IMG/VR virus record: IMGVR_UViG_3300033388_003413 | Coordinates: 1 to 20,045 of that record | Origin: a virus | Length of the DNA: 20,045 nucleotides | Reading direction: 5' to 3' (one strand) | In this document: in pieces, positions 1 through 8,351 of the stretch | Layout of the letters: every line of letters starts with the position of its first letter | How positions within the stretch are numbered: position 1 is the first letter of the stretch | Translations under genes and position numbers: made by a program | Notes under the pieces: generated by a model | Database searches by the model: none | What the model was told of the DNA's origin: nothing | Seen by the model: only the letters and a program-made list of their open reading frames with translations

Positions 1-2
1 TA

Positions 3-380
3 GCTAAACAGGTTACTGATTTGTCTTGTCTTATCGGGCAGAATGATGTATTAGCAGGTACAGCAGATTCAGTATTTTATAATAGCTATGAAGCTGAGAT
101 ACAACGTGCTATTGCAGATGGGATTAAACGTATTTATTTATTCGAAATACAAGGTCGAACCGATTCAGCTTATGATGCCGTAATTGACAGACTGAATATG
201 CAGATAAGGGCGCTGGTTGCTGCTTATAGCTCTAACTGTATTCTTATTCCCATATTCAAGGCGTTGGGTGGACACAACATCCCTGCGTCCTATATGATTG
301 ATGGCGAGCATTACAGCGCACTAGGTCAGTACAAGGCTGGTATGGTTGCTGCACCTGTAATCTATGCAAATATAGTTTAA
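3..380 (+). CDS. SGNH/GDSL-type hydrolase, C-terminal part (5' end outside window)
   Basis: The reading frame is open to the left edge, so this is the last ~125 residues of a longer protein. I see two of the family's conserved blocks. G-Q-N-D (bases ~36-47) matches block III (G-x-N-D), which contributes to the oxyanion hole. D-G-E-H followed by Y-S (bases ~301-312) matches block V (D-x-x-H), which supplies the catalytic Asp and His. The spacing of ~85 residues between them is normal for the family. The Ser-bearing block I would lie upstream. Family members hydrolyse esters such as O-acetyl groups on glycans and occur in phage virion proteins. The position in the late operon suggests a virion-associated esterase, but the substrate is unknown. 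The ATG 37 bases after its stop belongs to the next gene, so the two are probably cotranscribed. Confidence 0.7.
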   Translation, partial: AKQVTDLSCLIGQNDVLAGTADSVFYNSYEAEIQRAIADGIKRIYLFEIQGRTDSAYDAVIDRLNMQIRALVAAYSSNCILIPIFKALGGHNIPASYMIDGEHYSALGQYKAGMVAAPVIYANIV

Positions 381-416
381 CATGATTTATTTTAACAACA
401 AAGAGGAAAACATAAA

Positions 417-3400
417 ATGTTAATTACACTACACTGTGGTGGAATGCCTTTCGATGGTACTACTATTGAAAGCAAATCCCTAGGCGGTTCAGAATCTGCT
501 GCTTATTATATGGCTAAAGAGCTTGCTGCTCTGGGTCACTCGGTGACACTGTTCACTAATACTACTGAAGAATCATTCTCAGACGAAGTACGCTATGTGC
601 CAATGGGTACATCATCTGAACAGTATCCACTTGGCGAGACATTCCATTTCTTTGCTGAGAATACTCCAACTGACGTCATGATCATACAACGTCATCCTCG
701 AGCATTCGATTTTCCCTGGGCAAGTAAAATAAACTTATGGTGGATACATGATTTAGCACTATACAGAAATACTCCAGTAGTTAATCAGATGATGTGGAAC
801 ATTGATGGAGTTCTATGTGTAAGTGAATGGCACAAGAAGCAAGTAGTAGAAGTATACAGTCTCAACCCCAGCATTGTCTATCCGATTACTAATGGGGTGG
901 ATCTTAGTTTGTTTGAAAATGATAAAAAAGATTGCTTAAAATCCGGCAAGTCTCTTGGGTTAAACCCAGAAACTACAGCTTTATTATATACATCAAGGCC
1001 AGAACGAGGTTTGGAAGCACTGGTTAAACCTAATGGTATCGTGGAGAAACTCTATGAAACTGATAAAAACTTCCATCTTTATGTCTGCGGTTATGATAAC
1101 ACAGTACCTCAGCAGCGCGATTATTATAATCACTTATGGAGCCGCTGTGACGCTTTACCTAATGTTACAAACTTAGGTTCTTTAACTAAGCAAGAACTTG
1201 CTGATGTTATGCGACAGTGTGACATGCACATCTATCCATCTACCTTTGAAGAGACTTCTTGTATAACTGCTATGGAATGTATGGCCGCAGGATTACCAAT
1301 GGTAGCATGCAAGGTCGGGGCATTGCCTGAAACTGTTAGAAATGCAGGAGTTATATTAATAGACTTACTAGATGATGGTAGTATTGATGAGACTGGATTT
1401 GAATATGCTATTGCAAACGCTATAGATTGCGAAGCGGCACCAATTTCTCTATTAGACACGCTACGAGATACTCAGCTATCTGCTTCTGAATATTACTCAT
1501 GGCAATTTGCTGCAGACAGAATGTTAAGTGCCGTATCGAATTGCTTCGAGACTTCTCGTGTTAGTGATGCTTCAGTTGTGAAAGAACTTATACAGATGAG
1601 TGATTACTATGCTACAGGGAGAATGGATCATCACTTTGATACAAGCAGTATAGATGCCGCAATAACAAAAGAACTAAGAGAATGCTACGACTTTACTAAA
1701 GAACCTATATGGGATAACCATTATGCAAACTACTACCAATACGAAAAAGACCGCGGAGTTAACTACGGGCCAGAAGATCTATCAAACAGTCATCGCTTTA
1801 TGCATGTGGCTAATATCATCAGTAATCTCCCTGCCGGTAGCACTGTACTTGATTACGGTTGCGCTCACGGACACTATACAATCAATCTGGCAAAAGCCTT
1901 CCCAGAACTTAACTTCATCGGGATCGACATCACAGAATCAAACATCGAAAAAGCAAAAGCATGGTGGGCTGATGTATGTTCCACAATGCAAGAAGGAGCC
2001 GATGCTGGACGGAGAGATAATCTTAAGTTCAGAGTCGGTCGCGTTGAAAACGGAGTCATCACAAATAGAATCGAACAAAAAGTCGGTAGTTCTGCACTAG
2101 CTATTGAGCATAACATTGCTGATTGTATCATTGCTGCAGAAGTACTAGAACATGTATCAAACCCAGAAGAACATGTGAACACTTTACAGTCTTACTTAAA
2201 ATCTGATGGGTTAATGTTAATCACGACACCTTATGGGCCGTGGGAAGCACAAGGATTCAAAGAACATTGGCCTTGGCGCGCTCATGTGCATCACTTCGAG
2301 CGTGAAGATCTGAGCGAGCTTTGGGGTTCTAACGAAAACTTTAAAGTTGTTAATGTACCAAGCGGTCGAGCTCCAAGTGGAGAATTGCTGGGTAGCTTTA
2401 TTACTACCTGGAATAATACAGGAATAAAATCTGGTGAAATTGACTATGCTCGCAAACTGTCATTAGTAGCCCCAAGACAAACTGTATCATGTTGCATGAT
2501 AGTTAAAGATGCAGCTTCAAGTATTCGACGTTGCTTAGAATCTGTGATGCCTTATGTAGACGAGTTAGTAATCGGGTTCGATGAGAGATGCGATTTAGAA
2601 ACACAGTTTTTAGTGAAGCACTACATTGAAGATAAATGGTTTGAGAAATCCTACATAGAGTTTTCGATTGATTCTCCTTTAGAAATAGGTTTTGATGCTG
2701 CGAGAAACGCTACCGCAGAAAAAGCTTCAGGTGATTGGATACTCTGGGTTGATGCTGATGAGTATTTATATAATGGTAAGAATCTAGCTAAGTACCTAAG
2801 AAATAATCAGTATAATGGCTATGCTATTCCACAACATCATTTTTCTATGCAGCCACTAGGTGTAGGAAAAACTGACTACCCTGTTAGATTGTTCAGAAGT
2901 AATAAAGGAATACAGTTCATGGGTAAAGTACATGAGCATCCTGAGCAAGTACTTAATGAAGGCGTTGGGCATGTTACTTCGATCCATAATCTTTCTATTT
3001 TACATGATGGATATACAGATGAAGCTACTCGTAGGAAACGATTCAGCAGAAATGTTGGTTTGCTTACGAAAGACCGAGAAGAGAATCCTGAGAGGCTGCT
3101 AGGTAAGTTCTTATGGTTACGTGACCTCGCTCAGGTATCTCAATGGGAACTTGAAGACACTCGGGGTAGGATTACTCAAGCAATAGTAAACAGAGTTGTA
3201 GAAGGTCTCGCATTGTGGAGAGAACTTTTAGAGAATGGAGATTTAAGAATATCAATAGATGCTCTTGAGTACTACTCTGCATTAAGTCGTATGAAAGGAG
3301 AGGGTTTTGAGATGAGCTTACAGCTCGATACGAGTAGCCATGGCACTGCAAAAGCAAATGAAGTTCGACCAGTACAAGCCTACTTCGATTCTAAAGAGGA

Positions 3401-3467
3401 TGCAGAAAAGCTAATGAGCTTAATCTTCAAGGAACGCACTAAACTATATGGGGTGAAATATCAATAA
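417..3467 (+). CDS. Three-domain GT4 glycosyltransferase / class I methyltransferase / GT2 glycosyltransferase
   Basis: This is a 1016-residue protein of three fused enzymes. Residues ~1-380 resemble GT-B family 4 transferases: an N-terminal GGSES loop (~23-27) and the E-x7-E pair E279/E287 within FEETSCITAMECMAAGLP, which contacts the nucleotide-sugar. Residues ~435-660 are a class I SAM methyltransferase: motif I VLDYGCAHGHY (477-487), an acidic GID after the second strand, and EVLEH (575-579). Residues ~690-900 are a GT-A family 2 transferase: VSCCMIVKD at 690 and the metal-binding DAD at 779-781. The tail (~900-1016) is unassigned. The AAGAGGA site at 401-407 sets the start. It sits between the esterase and head-tail connector genes and overlaps the latter by one base, so it is a late gene. 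It probably builds or modifies a methylated glycan on virion or host surface; the acceptor is unknown. Confidence 0.8.
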   Translation: MLITLHCGGMPFDGTTIESKSLGGSESAAYYMAKELAALGHSVTLFTNTTEESFSDEVRYVPMGTSSEQYPLGETFHFFAENTPTDVMIIQRHPRAFDFPWASKINLWWIHDLALYRNTPVVNQMMWNIDGVLCVSEWHKKQVVEVYSLNPSIVYPITNGVDLSLFENDKKDCLKSGKSLGLNPETTALLYTSRPERGLEALVKPNGIVEKLYETDKNFHLYVCGYDNTVPQQRDYYNHLWSRCDALPNVTNLGSLTKQELADVMRQCDMHIYPSTFEETSCITAMECMAAGLPMVACKVGALPETVRNAGVILIDLLDDGSIDETGFEYAIANAIDCEAAPISLLDTLRDTQLSASEYYSWQFAADRMLSAVSNCFETSRVSDASVVKELIQMSDYYATGRMDHHFDTSSIDAAITKELRECYDFTKEPIWDNHYANYYQYEKDRGVNYGPEDLSNSHRFMHVANIISNLPAGSTVLDYGCAHGHYTINLAKAFPELNFIGIDITESNIEKAKAWWADVCSTMQEGADAGRRDNLKFRVGRVENGVITNRIEQKVGSSALAIEHNIADCIIAAEVLEHVSNPEEHVNTLQSYLKSDGLMLITTPYGPWEAQGFKEHWPWRAHVHHFEREDLSELWGSNENFKVVNVPSGRAPSGELLGSFITTWNNTGIKSGEIDYARKLSLVAPRQTVSCCMIVKDAASSIRRCLESVMPYVDELVIGFDERCDLETQFLVKHYIEDKWFEKSYIEFSIDSPLEIGFDAARNATAEKASGDWILWVDADEYLYNGKNLAKYLRNNQYNGYAIPQHHFSMQPLGVGKTDYPVRLFRSNKGIQFMGKVHEHPEQVLNEGVGHVTSIHNLSILHDGYTDEATRRKRFSRNVGLLTKDREENPERLLGKFLWLRDLAQVSQWELEDTRGRITQAIVNRVVEGLALWRELLENGDLRISIDALEYYSALSRMKGEGFEMSLQLDTSSHGTAKANEVRPVQAYFDSKEDAEKLMSLIFKERTKLYGVKYQ

Positions 3468-3913
3468 TGAGTAGATACATTGACTACAGTGATGTTATAG
3501 GGCGTTACCCTAAAGCAACTGATGTCGGAAGTGCTTCTAATGTTGAGAGCACTTATATTCGATACTCGGAAGCATGGGCAGATGGAGCTTTGTCCGCTGC
3601 GTTTACTGCGCCCTTTTCTGATAACAACCTTACAGTAAAGGATCTTTGTATAGACCATACATATATGAAGATCATAGAATTTAAAGATACTAAAAAATCT
3701 AATTCTATACAGAAAAGCTTAGATGCAAGAGTTAAGGCTTTACTTGAAGGTTCGAGTCAGATGACTCTAGAAGATGGTACAGTGCTTGGTCAAAATGTTG
3801 CGTCTGCTTGGTCAGAGGCGCAAGAGCACTCACCTACTTTCGGAATAGGAGGTACAGACTATGCTGCTGTATCTTCTTCTCGATTGTATGAAGAGGAGCA
3901 AGCTCGTGATTAG
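3467..3913 (+). CDS. Head-tail connector / adaptor, Mu gp36-like (DUF1320-type) candidate
   Basis: A 148-residue protein. The N-terminal pattern (YIDYSDVIGRYP, then IRYSEAWADGAL, then a second helix around VKDLCIDHTYMK) resembles the helical gp36/gp6-like connectors that sit under the portal and join head to tail. These start with a short strand, then a helix with 'a-E-x-x-i-d-g-L', then a helix ending the domain. Gene order supports this: the next genes are tail completion, tail terminator and tail tube. The start ATG overlaps the stop of the preceding glycosyltransferase (TAATG). The ribosome binding site is only GGGGTGA about 11 bases upstream, so translation is probably coupled. The C-terminal ~50 residues are acidic and poorly structured. 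The family assignment rests on pattern and order. Confidence 0.6.
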   Translation: MSRYIDYSDVIGRYPKATDVGSASNVESTYIRYSEAWADGALSAAFTAPFSDNNLTVKDLCIDHTYMKIIEFKDTKKSNSIQKSLDARVKALLEGSSQMTLEDGTVLGQNVASAWSEAQEHSPTFGIGGTDYAAVSSSRLYEEEQARD

Positions 3914-4301
3914 AATGAAGCCAATGAATCCAACACAGATTAGAGCTAAACTTAAAAAGATGTCTAGTCACATCGACAATATGAGTATACCTCATAAAAA
4001 GATCTCTATCATGTTGGATCAATGGGTTCAAAGAAACTTTAAAACGCAAGGTGGACAAGTTGGGGGTTGGGCGGCGATAAAGCGAGAAGGTTCAATCCTT
4101 CAATTGTCTGGCCGGTTACGACTTAGCTTCATACCTTTCTTTGATAAGAAAGATGCAGGCATTGGCTCAGAACTTCCTTATTCTAAAAAGCACAATGAAG
4201 GAATAGGGGTTAAGAAACGTAGGATTTTACCTGAACTCAGTGAAGTTAAGCGGGATATAACTAGCGTTTACAATGACCATATTAGAAAGGCTGCAAAATG
4301 A
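3906..4301 (+). CDS. Phage virion morphogenesis / tail completion protein
   Basis: I place the start at GTG 3906, giving 131 residues, because AGGAG at 3894-3898 is 7 bases upstream of it. The in-frame ATGs at 3861 and 3888 lie deep inside the preceding gene without such a site, and ATG 3915 is 16 bases from the AGGAG. The first bases overlap the previous gene by 8. The core pattern GGWAAIKREG, ILQLSGRLRLSF, IGSELPYSKKHNEG matches the tail completion family (P2 gpS / Mu virion morphogenesis type): a Trp motif, an L-x-x-[ST]-G-x-L-x-x-S motif, then a PY-A-x-x-H-x-x-G motif. These proteins close the head-tail joint or the tail. An ATGA overlap links it to the next gene. Confidence 0.7.
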   Translation: MIRMKPMNPTQIRAKLKKMSSHIDNMSIPHKKISIMLDQWVQRNFKTQGGQVGGWAAIKREGSILQLSGRLRLSFIPFFDKKDAGIGSELPYSKKHNEGIGVKKRRILPELSEVKRDITSVYNDHIRKAAK

Positions 4302-4735
4302 TAAATGCTTCTACAATAACTCGGGCCGCAACTGCTCAACTTGAAACTGCGCTTGATGATACATACAAGATTGAACGTGGTGAGTATGTTAATACTGATC
4401 CTGACAAGACTCCATGGATCGGTGTCTATCGTGGAGACTTAGATTATGACGTTGCTACACTTGGTAGAGGAGCAAACACTTGGAAAGCAGGTTTTGACTT
4501 AACAATAATAGTCCAATCTGCAACTCTACACGGCGAAGCTAGTATTGCAGAAGATAGACTTGAAGCTTCAATAGTAGAAGTCCTAGATGCTATTATGGCA
4601 GATAAAACTATAGGAGGTACTGTTGCTATGATTAATAAAGTAAAAGTTAAGTACTCATATAATGAAACAGAATCTGAAGAGATGTATTTTCAGAATGCCA
4701 CTATCACAATTTCAACAGAGAAGAGGACATCATGA
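4298..4735 (+). CDS. Tail terminator-like minor tail protein
   Basis: A 145-residue alpha/beta protein. It begins with a helix (ITRAATAQLETAL), then a strand-rich region with GVYRGDLDYD and WKAGFDLTIIVQSA, a helix (EASIAEDRLEASIVEVLDAIM) and two C-terminal strands ending in FQNATITISTEKR. This arrangement fits tail terminators (lambda gpU-like, HK97 gp10-neighbour type) that cap the tail tube before head joining. Position decides more than sequence: it lies between tail completion and tail tube, where terminators normally occur. The start ATG overlaps the upstream stop (ATGA), with AAGG 7 bases before it. Its own stop overlaps the ATG of the following small gene. Confidence 0.55.
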   Translation: MINASTITRAATAQLETALDDTYKIERGEYVNTDPDKTPWIGVYRGDLDYDVATLGRGANTWKAGFDLTIIVQSATLHGEASIAEDRLEASIVEVLDAIMADKTIGGTVAMINKVKVKYSYNETESEEMYFQNATITISTEKRTS

Positions 4736-4899
4736 AAAAGATAACTTGGCTTGGAGAAGACAGGGTTATACCTAAATATGGATCTGTTACTAAAGGCTCA
4801 GAAATATCTCTGCCTGCTTACATTGCAGATTCTTTTATAAAACAGAAACTAGCAAAAGTTTCTAAAAAGACTAATCAACCAAATGAGGAGAGATCATAA
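4732..4899 (+). CDS. Small conserved-type phage protein, 55 residues
   Basis: A 55-residue gene that is short enough to be missed by gene finders. It begins at ATG 4732 (MKKITWLGEDRVIP) inside an ATGA overlap with the tail terminator, with an AAGAGG site 6-7 bases upstream. It ends in a TAATG overlap with the tail tube ATG. The middle is GSVTKGSEISLPAYIADSFI, then a Lys-rich tail. Short proteins with a G-x-x-x-x-G-x-x-x-x-L-P-x-x-x-A-x-x-[FL] core are common just upstream of tail tube genes in siphoviruses. I know of no demonstrated function. The overlaps at both ends and codon use like its neighbours make it a real gene. Confidence 0.8.
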   Translation: MKKITWLGEDRVIPKYGSVTKGSEISLPAYIADSFIKQKLAKVSKKTNQPNEERS

Positions 4900-5867
4900 T
4901 GGGTTACGGTCAAAATGCAAAAATCGGAATATCTTTCCAGAACTCGTATGGTGCTGGTCAGTCATTGCAGGACTCTGTGTATTGGATTCCTAAGCTATCT
5001 GAAGGCATCAACAAAGACATTCCACCTCTGATTGAAGGAAATCTTCGTGGAGTGTTCGATGAAGGTGCTCATCACGAAGGGCTTAAGACAATTGCAGGTC
5101 CTATAGAATGTGAAGCTTCACCTATTCCTTTAGGCGTATTGCTTCAGTGTGCTTTAGGTGCGCCGACTACTGTTACTTCTGGTGCCTTATACACTCACAC
5201 TTTTAAACCTCGAACTTCAGACTGGAGTGCTGAATGTGCAAATATACCACTTACTATCGAGAAGTTTGTAGATGCGGGCTCAGCAGATCTGTTCTATAAC
5301 ATGAATGCTACAGCCATTACTTTGTCTGTTGCTAATGCTGAGTTTGTTAAAGCATCTGTAGACTTTGTTGGTGGTGACCATTCGCAGCAGTCAGATACCG
5401 CTGAAGCATATCCTACAAGTGAACTGTGGTCTTGGGATGCTACTTCTATCTCTATAGGGGGTACAGGAAAGCCTGAGATAATGGACTTAACAGTTGTCAT
5501 CAACGATCAGCTTGAAGCAATGGGCACACTTGATGGTACTAAGACTCCTAGTCGTATCAAAAGAACAGGATTTCGTACTACTGAAATCTCTGGTACTTTA
5601 AAGTTTGATAATGCTAATGAATATCAAGCATTTCTTGATCAAGATGAACGAGAACTTATTGCTCACTATGAAGGCGTCACTGAAGTACAATCTGGATACA
5701 ATGAGTCACTGACTTTGGCAATTCCCTTGTTCCGACATGTTGACTTTAAACCTGCAGCTAGTGGGCCTGGGGAAATGGAAGTGGGATTCACTTCTAAAGG
5801 CGTTTATTCAGTGTCAAGTGCTACTGCTATACAAATCGAACTAAGGAACACTCAACCCGCTTATTAA
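4899..5867 (+). CDS. Major tail protein (tail tube)
   Basis: A 322-residue, beta-rich protein without membrane segments. The opening MGYGQNAKIGISFQNSYG resembles tail tube subunits that start with a short strand and a 'f-G-t-a-t' loop. The body alternates strands and turns (CALGAPTTVTSGALYTHTF, LDLTVVIND-like strand, RTTEISGTLKF, ESLTLAIPLF). The fold expected is the hexameric beta-barrel ring that stacks to form the tail tube. The size and place, directly before the G/GT chaperone genes and tape measure, are the classic signature. GAGGAG at 4885-4890 lies 8 bases before the start, the best ribosome binding site in this block, as expected for a highly made structural protein. Confidence 0.8.
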   Translation: MGYGQNAKIGISFQNSYGAGQSLQDSVYWIPKLSEGINKDIPPLIEGNLRGVFDEGAHHEGLKTIAGPIECEASPIPLGVLLQCALGAPTTVTSGALYTHTFKPRTSDWSAECANIPLTIEKFVDAGSADLFYNMNATAITLSVANAEFVKASVDFVGGDHSQQSDTAEAYPTSELWSWDATSISIGGTGKPEIMDLTVVINDQLEAMGTLDGTKTPSRIKRTGFRTTEISGTLKFDNANEYQAFLDQDERELIAHYEGVTEVQSGYNESLTLAIPLFRHVDFKPAASGPGEMEVGFTSKGVYSVSSATAIQIELRNTQPAY

Positions 5868-5881
5868 TAGGAGAAACTACA

Positions 5882-6253
5882 ATGAGCAAATTTCTACCAA
5901 ACATAAGTAAGACTTATGAATTTGAAGGCGATACTATCGCTGCTACTTTCAAACGACTTACTCGCCAGCAGATGATGGCTATACAACCTCTTAGCCCTAA
6001 AGTAGTTGGCCGAAAAGATGATAAGCCGATACTTGAAGAGCAAGCGCCTGATCAGCAAGTGGCTATGATGGATCTTGCTATTAATTCTCTTAAAGAGAAC
6101 ATGGTTTCGTTCACTGGACTTAAAGATGGTAACGGCGAAGAAGTCAAGTTTGAAGTAGCAGTAGATCAAGCTTATTTTACTGGACTAATGTCAGGCATGA
6201 CTGGGGACTTACTTTCAGAAAGTATGGTGAACGAAAAAAAGCCGAAGCAGTAA
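5882..6253 (+). CDS. Tail assembly chaperone, G-type product
   Basis: A 123-residue protein. The N-terminal part (FLPNISKTYEFEGDTIAATFKRLTRQQ) and helical middle (QQVAMMDLAINSLKENMVSFTGLKD) fit the first tail assembly chaperone, the lambda gpG equivalent. This protein binds the tape measure during tube assembly and is absent from the finished virion. AGGAG (5869-5873) is 8 bases upstream of the ATG. The gene ends 12 bases after a seven-A run containing the zero-frame heptamer A AAA AAG at 6235-6241. Slippage there yields a longer GT-type protein. The position between tail tube and tape measure is where this pair always sits. Confidence 0.8.
   Translation: MSKFLPNISKTYEFEGDTIAATFKRLTRQQMMAIQPLSPKVVGRKDDKPILEEQAPDQQVAMMDLAINSLKENMVSFTGLKDGNGEEVKFEVAVDQAYFTGLMSGMTGDLLSESMVNEKKPKQ
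6235..6241 (+). promoter_or_regulatory. Programmed -1 ribosomal frameshift site (A AAA AAG)
   Basis: The upstream gene reads GAA AAA AAG CCG here, so the heptamer A AAA AAG is in the exact phase for simultaneous tRNA slippage by -1. This is the same heptamer used by E. coli dnaX. After slippage the next codon starts at 6241 (GCC GAA GCA GTA), and the frame stays open to 6474. This skips the zero-frame TAA at 6251-6253. Position and direction match the -1 G-to-GT shift known in lambda and many long-tailed phages. Confidence 0.85.
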
Positions 6254-6474
6254 ACAAGTCTTTATATAAAGCGCTTCGAGGAATGAAGCACTTTCCACAG
6301 CACGTAGGAGGCATGGAGGTCTCTCAGTGGATAGATTTGTTTGAAGGATGCCACCGCAAGAATGGAAAGGATTCAGTACAATGGTCTTGGCCTGATGGTG
6401 AATGTTATCTTAAGCAGGATAATTTAACCATAGTTATGTTTGAACTTATAAGAGCCCAACTTGGAGATAATTGA
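6241..6474 (+). CDS. T-domain of tail assembly chaperone, made as -1 frameshift fusion (GT)
   Basis: This frame encodes the T part: AEAVNKSLYKALRG, then MKHFPQHVGGMEVSQW, to IRAQLGDN. Decoding 120 codons from 5882 plus 77 after the slip gives a fusion of about 197 residues. The internal ATG at 6283 (63 residues) has no convincing ribosome binding site, so a fusion is more likely than a separate protein. In lambda the T domain contacts the tail tube subunit while the G domain binds the tape measure; the same division is inferred here. The stop overlaps the tape measure ATG (TGATG). Confidence 0.8.
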   Translation, partial: AEAVNKSLYKALRGMKHFPQHVGGMEVSQWIDLFEGCHRKNGKDSVQWSWPDGECYLKQDNLTIVMFELIRAQLGDN

Positions 6475-8351
6475 TGGCTAATGTTATACAGTTCTCAATA
6501 GAAGCAGTAGACAAGTTTTCTACTCAGTTTACGAGCTTGAGAAGTAACATAAATAAGACAGCGAAGTTGGCAGCGGGCTTTGGAGTTGCCTTTGCTGCTG
6601 GAGCTGCTGTTGCAAGTAAAGCTATAATTGATGTCGGTAGTACTACTGAGAACTTGCGTTTAAGAATGAATGCAATGCTTGGTGATGTCGCTGAAGGGAA
6701 TAAAGTTTTCCAAGATATGTCTAAGTTTGCAGGGGAAGTTCCTTTTGCTTATGAAGAGATAATGAATTCAGCTACACAACTATCTGGCATATTAAAAGGT
6801 GGCTCACAAGAGATAGCTGCTACTATGCCAATGATTGCTGACCTTGCAGCAGTATCTGGTTTGTCTATACAGAAGACTACAGAACAAGTATCGAGAATGT
6901 TTTCTGCAGGTGCTGGTTCTGCTGACTTGTTCAGAGAACAAGGCATTCTTGCTATGCTAGGTTTTGAAGCTGGAGTCTCAATATCAGCAGAGGAAACAAA
7001 GAAAAAATTAATAGAAGCATTCGAAAGTCCACTTTCTAAGTTTCGAGGAGCTGCTACTGAGATGGCAACTACTTGGGATGGCATTATGTCTATGATTGGG
7101 GATAAATGGTTTAACATCAAAGCTCAGATTGCAGACGAAGGATTGTTTAATTACTTTAAAGCCTTGGCGACTGTCATCAATGACTTGATGGGGCAAGCTC
7201 TCGACAACACACGAGAGAATGCAGCTGTGTGGTCTAATTCCCTTATTGATGGAATAAGATCTGTATCTAATGCTGTTGGGTTTCTTGCCGATATGTTCAG
7301 AGGTTTAGAAGTAGTCTGGGAAGGTTTGAAGTTTGCTTTTGCTAAAGTAGCAGAAGGGATATACATTGGCATAGACAAGATGGCGGAATCCATGCGTTTC
7401 TGGATGAACATGATTCCAGGAATCAACATAGAAAAATTTGAAACAATAGGGAGAATCTTAAAAGGAGCAAAAGAAAGATCAGATGAACTCGGGCAAAGCT
7501 TACAAGATCTAGCTCTGAAGCCTTTACCGAGTGAATCTATAGACGCTTACATGGTAAAAGTAGAAGCTACATTCAAAAAACTACAAGACATGTCTCTTGC
7601 TGCAACTACAGCTATAAAAGACGTATCTAAAGCTGCAGCAAATGACGCGAAGATTGCATCAGACAAGTTGGCTGAGGATTATAAAGTTTTCCTAGAAGGA
7701 ATGGGGCTTTCCACTGCAACTTTTGGGGAACAATTTAAAACTATAATGGGTTCAGCAATAGAAAGTGTTTCTGATGGTATGGCTCAAGCCATAGTAGCAG
7801 GTGAAAGCTTACAAGATAGTTTTAGAAAAATAGGAAGACAAATCTTAGCTCAATTAGTTTCCATGCTAATAAAAATGGGGATACAAAGATTGGTATTTAG
7901 CGCTATTACCAGTGGCGCTGTAGCAACAGAATCCGCTCAAGCACTTGGAGCATCCAATGCTCTAGCATTCTCTAACGCCTTTGCTTCGACTGCTGCGATA
8001 CCTATAGTAGGACCAGCATTAGCTCCAGGAGTCGCAGCAGCTGCGTCTGCCGCCAACCTAGCTGGTTCTGCTGCAGCAGGTGCAGCAGGTGCCGCCCTTG
8101 GAGGCATAGCGCACGGTGGTTTAACCAATGTACCTGCTGAATCTACTTTCTTATTACAAAAAGGAGAAAGAGTTGTATCTCCAAATCAAAACAAAGATCT
8201 CACAGAATTTATGAGTGGTGGCACAGGTGGAAACTCAGTTACTATAAATATCTACGCCCATGACACTCAATCTGTAGAAGATCTGTTTACTAACAATAGC
8301 TCACTAATATACAACACCGTGATAGAAGCTATGAAAGACGAGGGTAGATAA
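6474..8351 (+). CDS. Tail tape measure protein
   Basis: I choose ATG 6474 (625 residues) over TTG 6471 because GGAG at 6463-6466 is 7 bases upstream and the ATG overlaps the chaperone stop. The protein has a hydrophobic Gly/Ala segment at ~32-51 and a long helical region. The stretch around WDGIMSMIGDKWFNIKAQIA followed by GLFNYFKALATVINDL is typical of the tape measure N-domain family. A second Ala-rich hydrophobic region lies at ~490-545. Near the end, HGGLTNVPAESTFLLQKGER and VVSP match the lambda-type tail tape measure C-terminus. It sets tail length and is ejected with DNA. It is short for the family; at about 0.15 nm per residue, the tail would be near 90-95 nm. Confidence 0.85.
   Translation: MANVIQFSIEAVDKFSTQFTSLRSNINKTAKLAAGFGVAFAAGAAVASKAIIDVGSTTENLRLRMNAMLGDVAEGNKVFQDMSKFAGEVPFAYEEIMNSATQLSGILKGGSQEIAATMPMIADLAAVSGLSIQKTTEQVSRMFSAGAGSADLFREQGILAMLGFEAGVSISAEETKKKLIEAFESPLSKFRGAATEMATTWDGIMSMIGDKWFNIKAQIADEGLFNYFKALATVINDLMGQALDNTRENAAVWSNSLIDGIRSVSNAVGFLADMFRGLEVVWEGLKFAFAKVAEGIYIGIDKMAESMRFWMNMIPGINIEKFETIGRILKGAKERSDELGQSLQDLALKPLPSESIDAYMVKVEATFKKLQDMSLAATTAIKDVSKAAANDAKIASDKLAEDYKVFLEGMGLSTATFGEQFKTIMGSAIESVSDGMAQAIVAGESLQDSFRKIGRQILAQLVSMLIKMGIQRLVFSAITSGAVATESAQALGASNALAFSNAFASTAAIPIVGPALAPGVAAAASAANLAGSAAAGAAGAALGGIAHGGLTNVPAESTFLLQKGERVVSPNQNKDLTEFMSGGTGGNSVTINIYAHDTQSVEDLFTNNSSLIYNTVIEAMKDEGR

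Noticed and set aside
1723-2100. Open 125-codon frame with a hydrophobic segment on the plus strand
   Set aside because: It lies wholly inside the methyltransferase domain of the large fusion in another frame, has no ribosome binding site, and the main frame shows clear conserved motifs.
417-3467. DNA glycosyltransferase acting on the predicted hydroxymethylcytosine
   Set aside because: The domains are GT4- and GT2-like, unlike the known T4 DNA glucosyltransferases, and the gene is in the late structural operon. Kept only as a remote possibility.
6749-7429. Several minus-strand open frames across the tape measure gene
   Set aside because: They lack ribosome binding sites and overlap a clear coding frame; long antisense frames are expected from its Ala/Gly/Ser codon bias.
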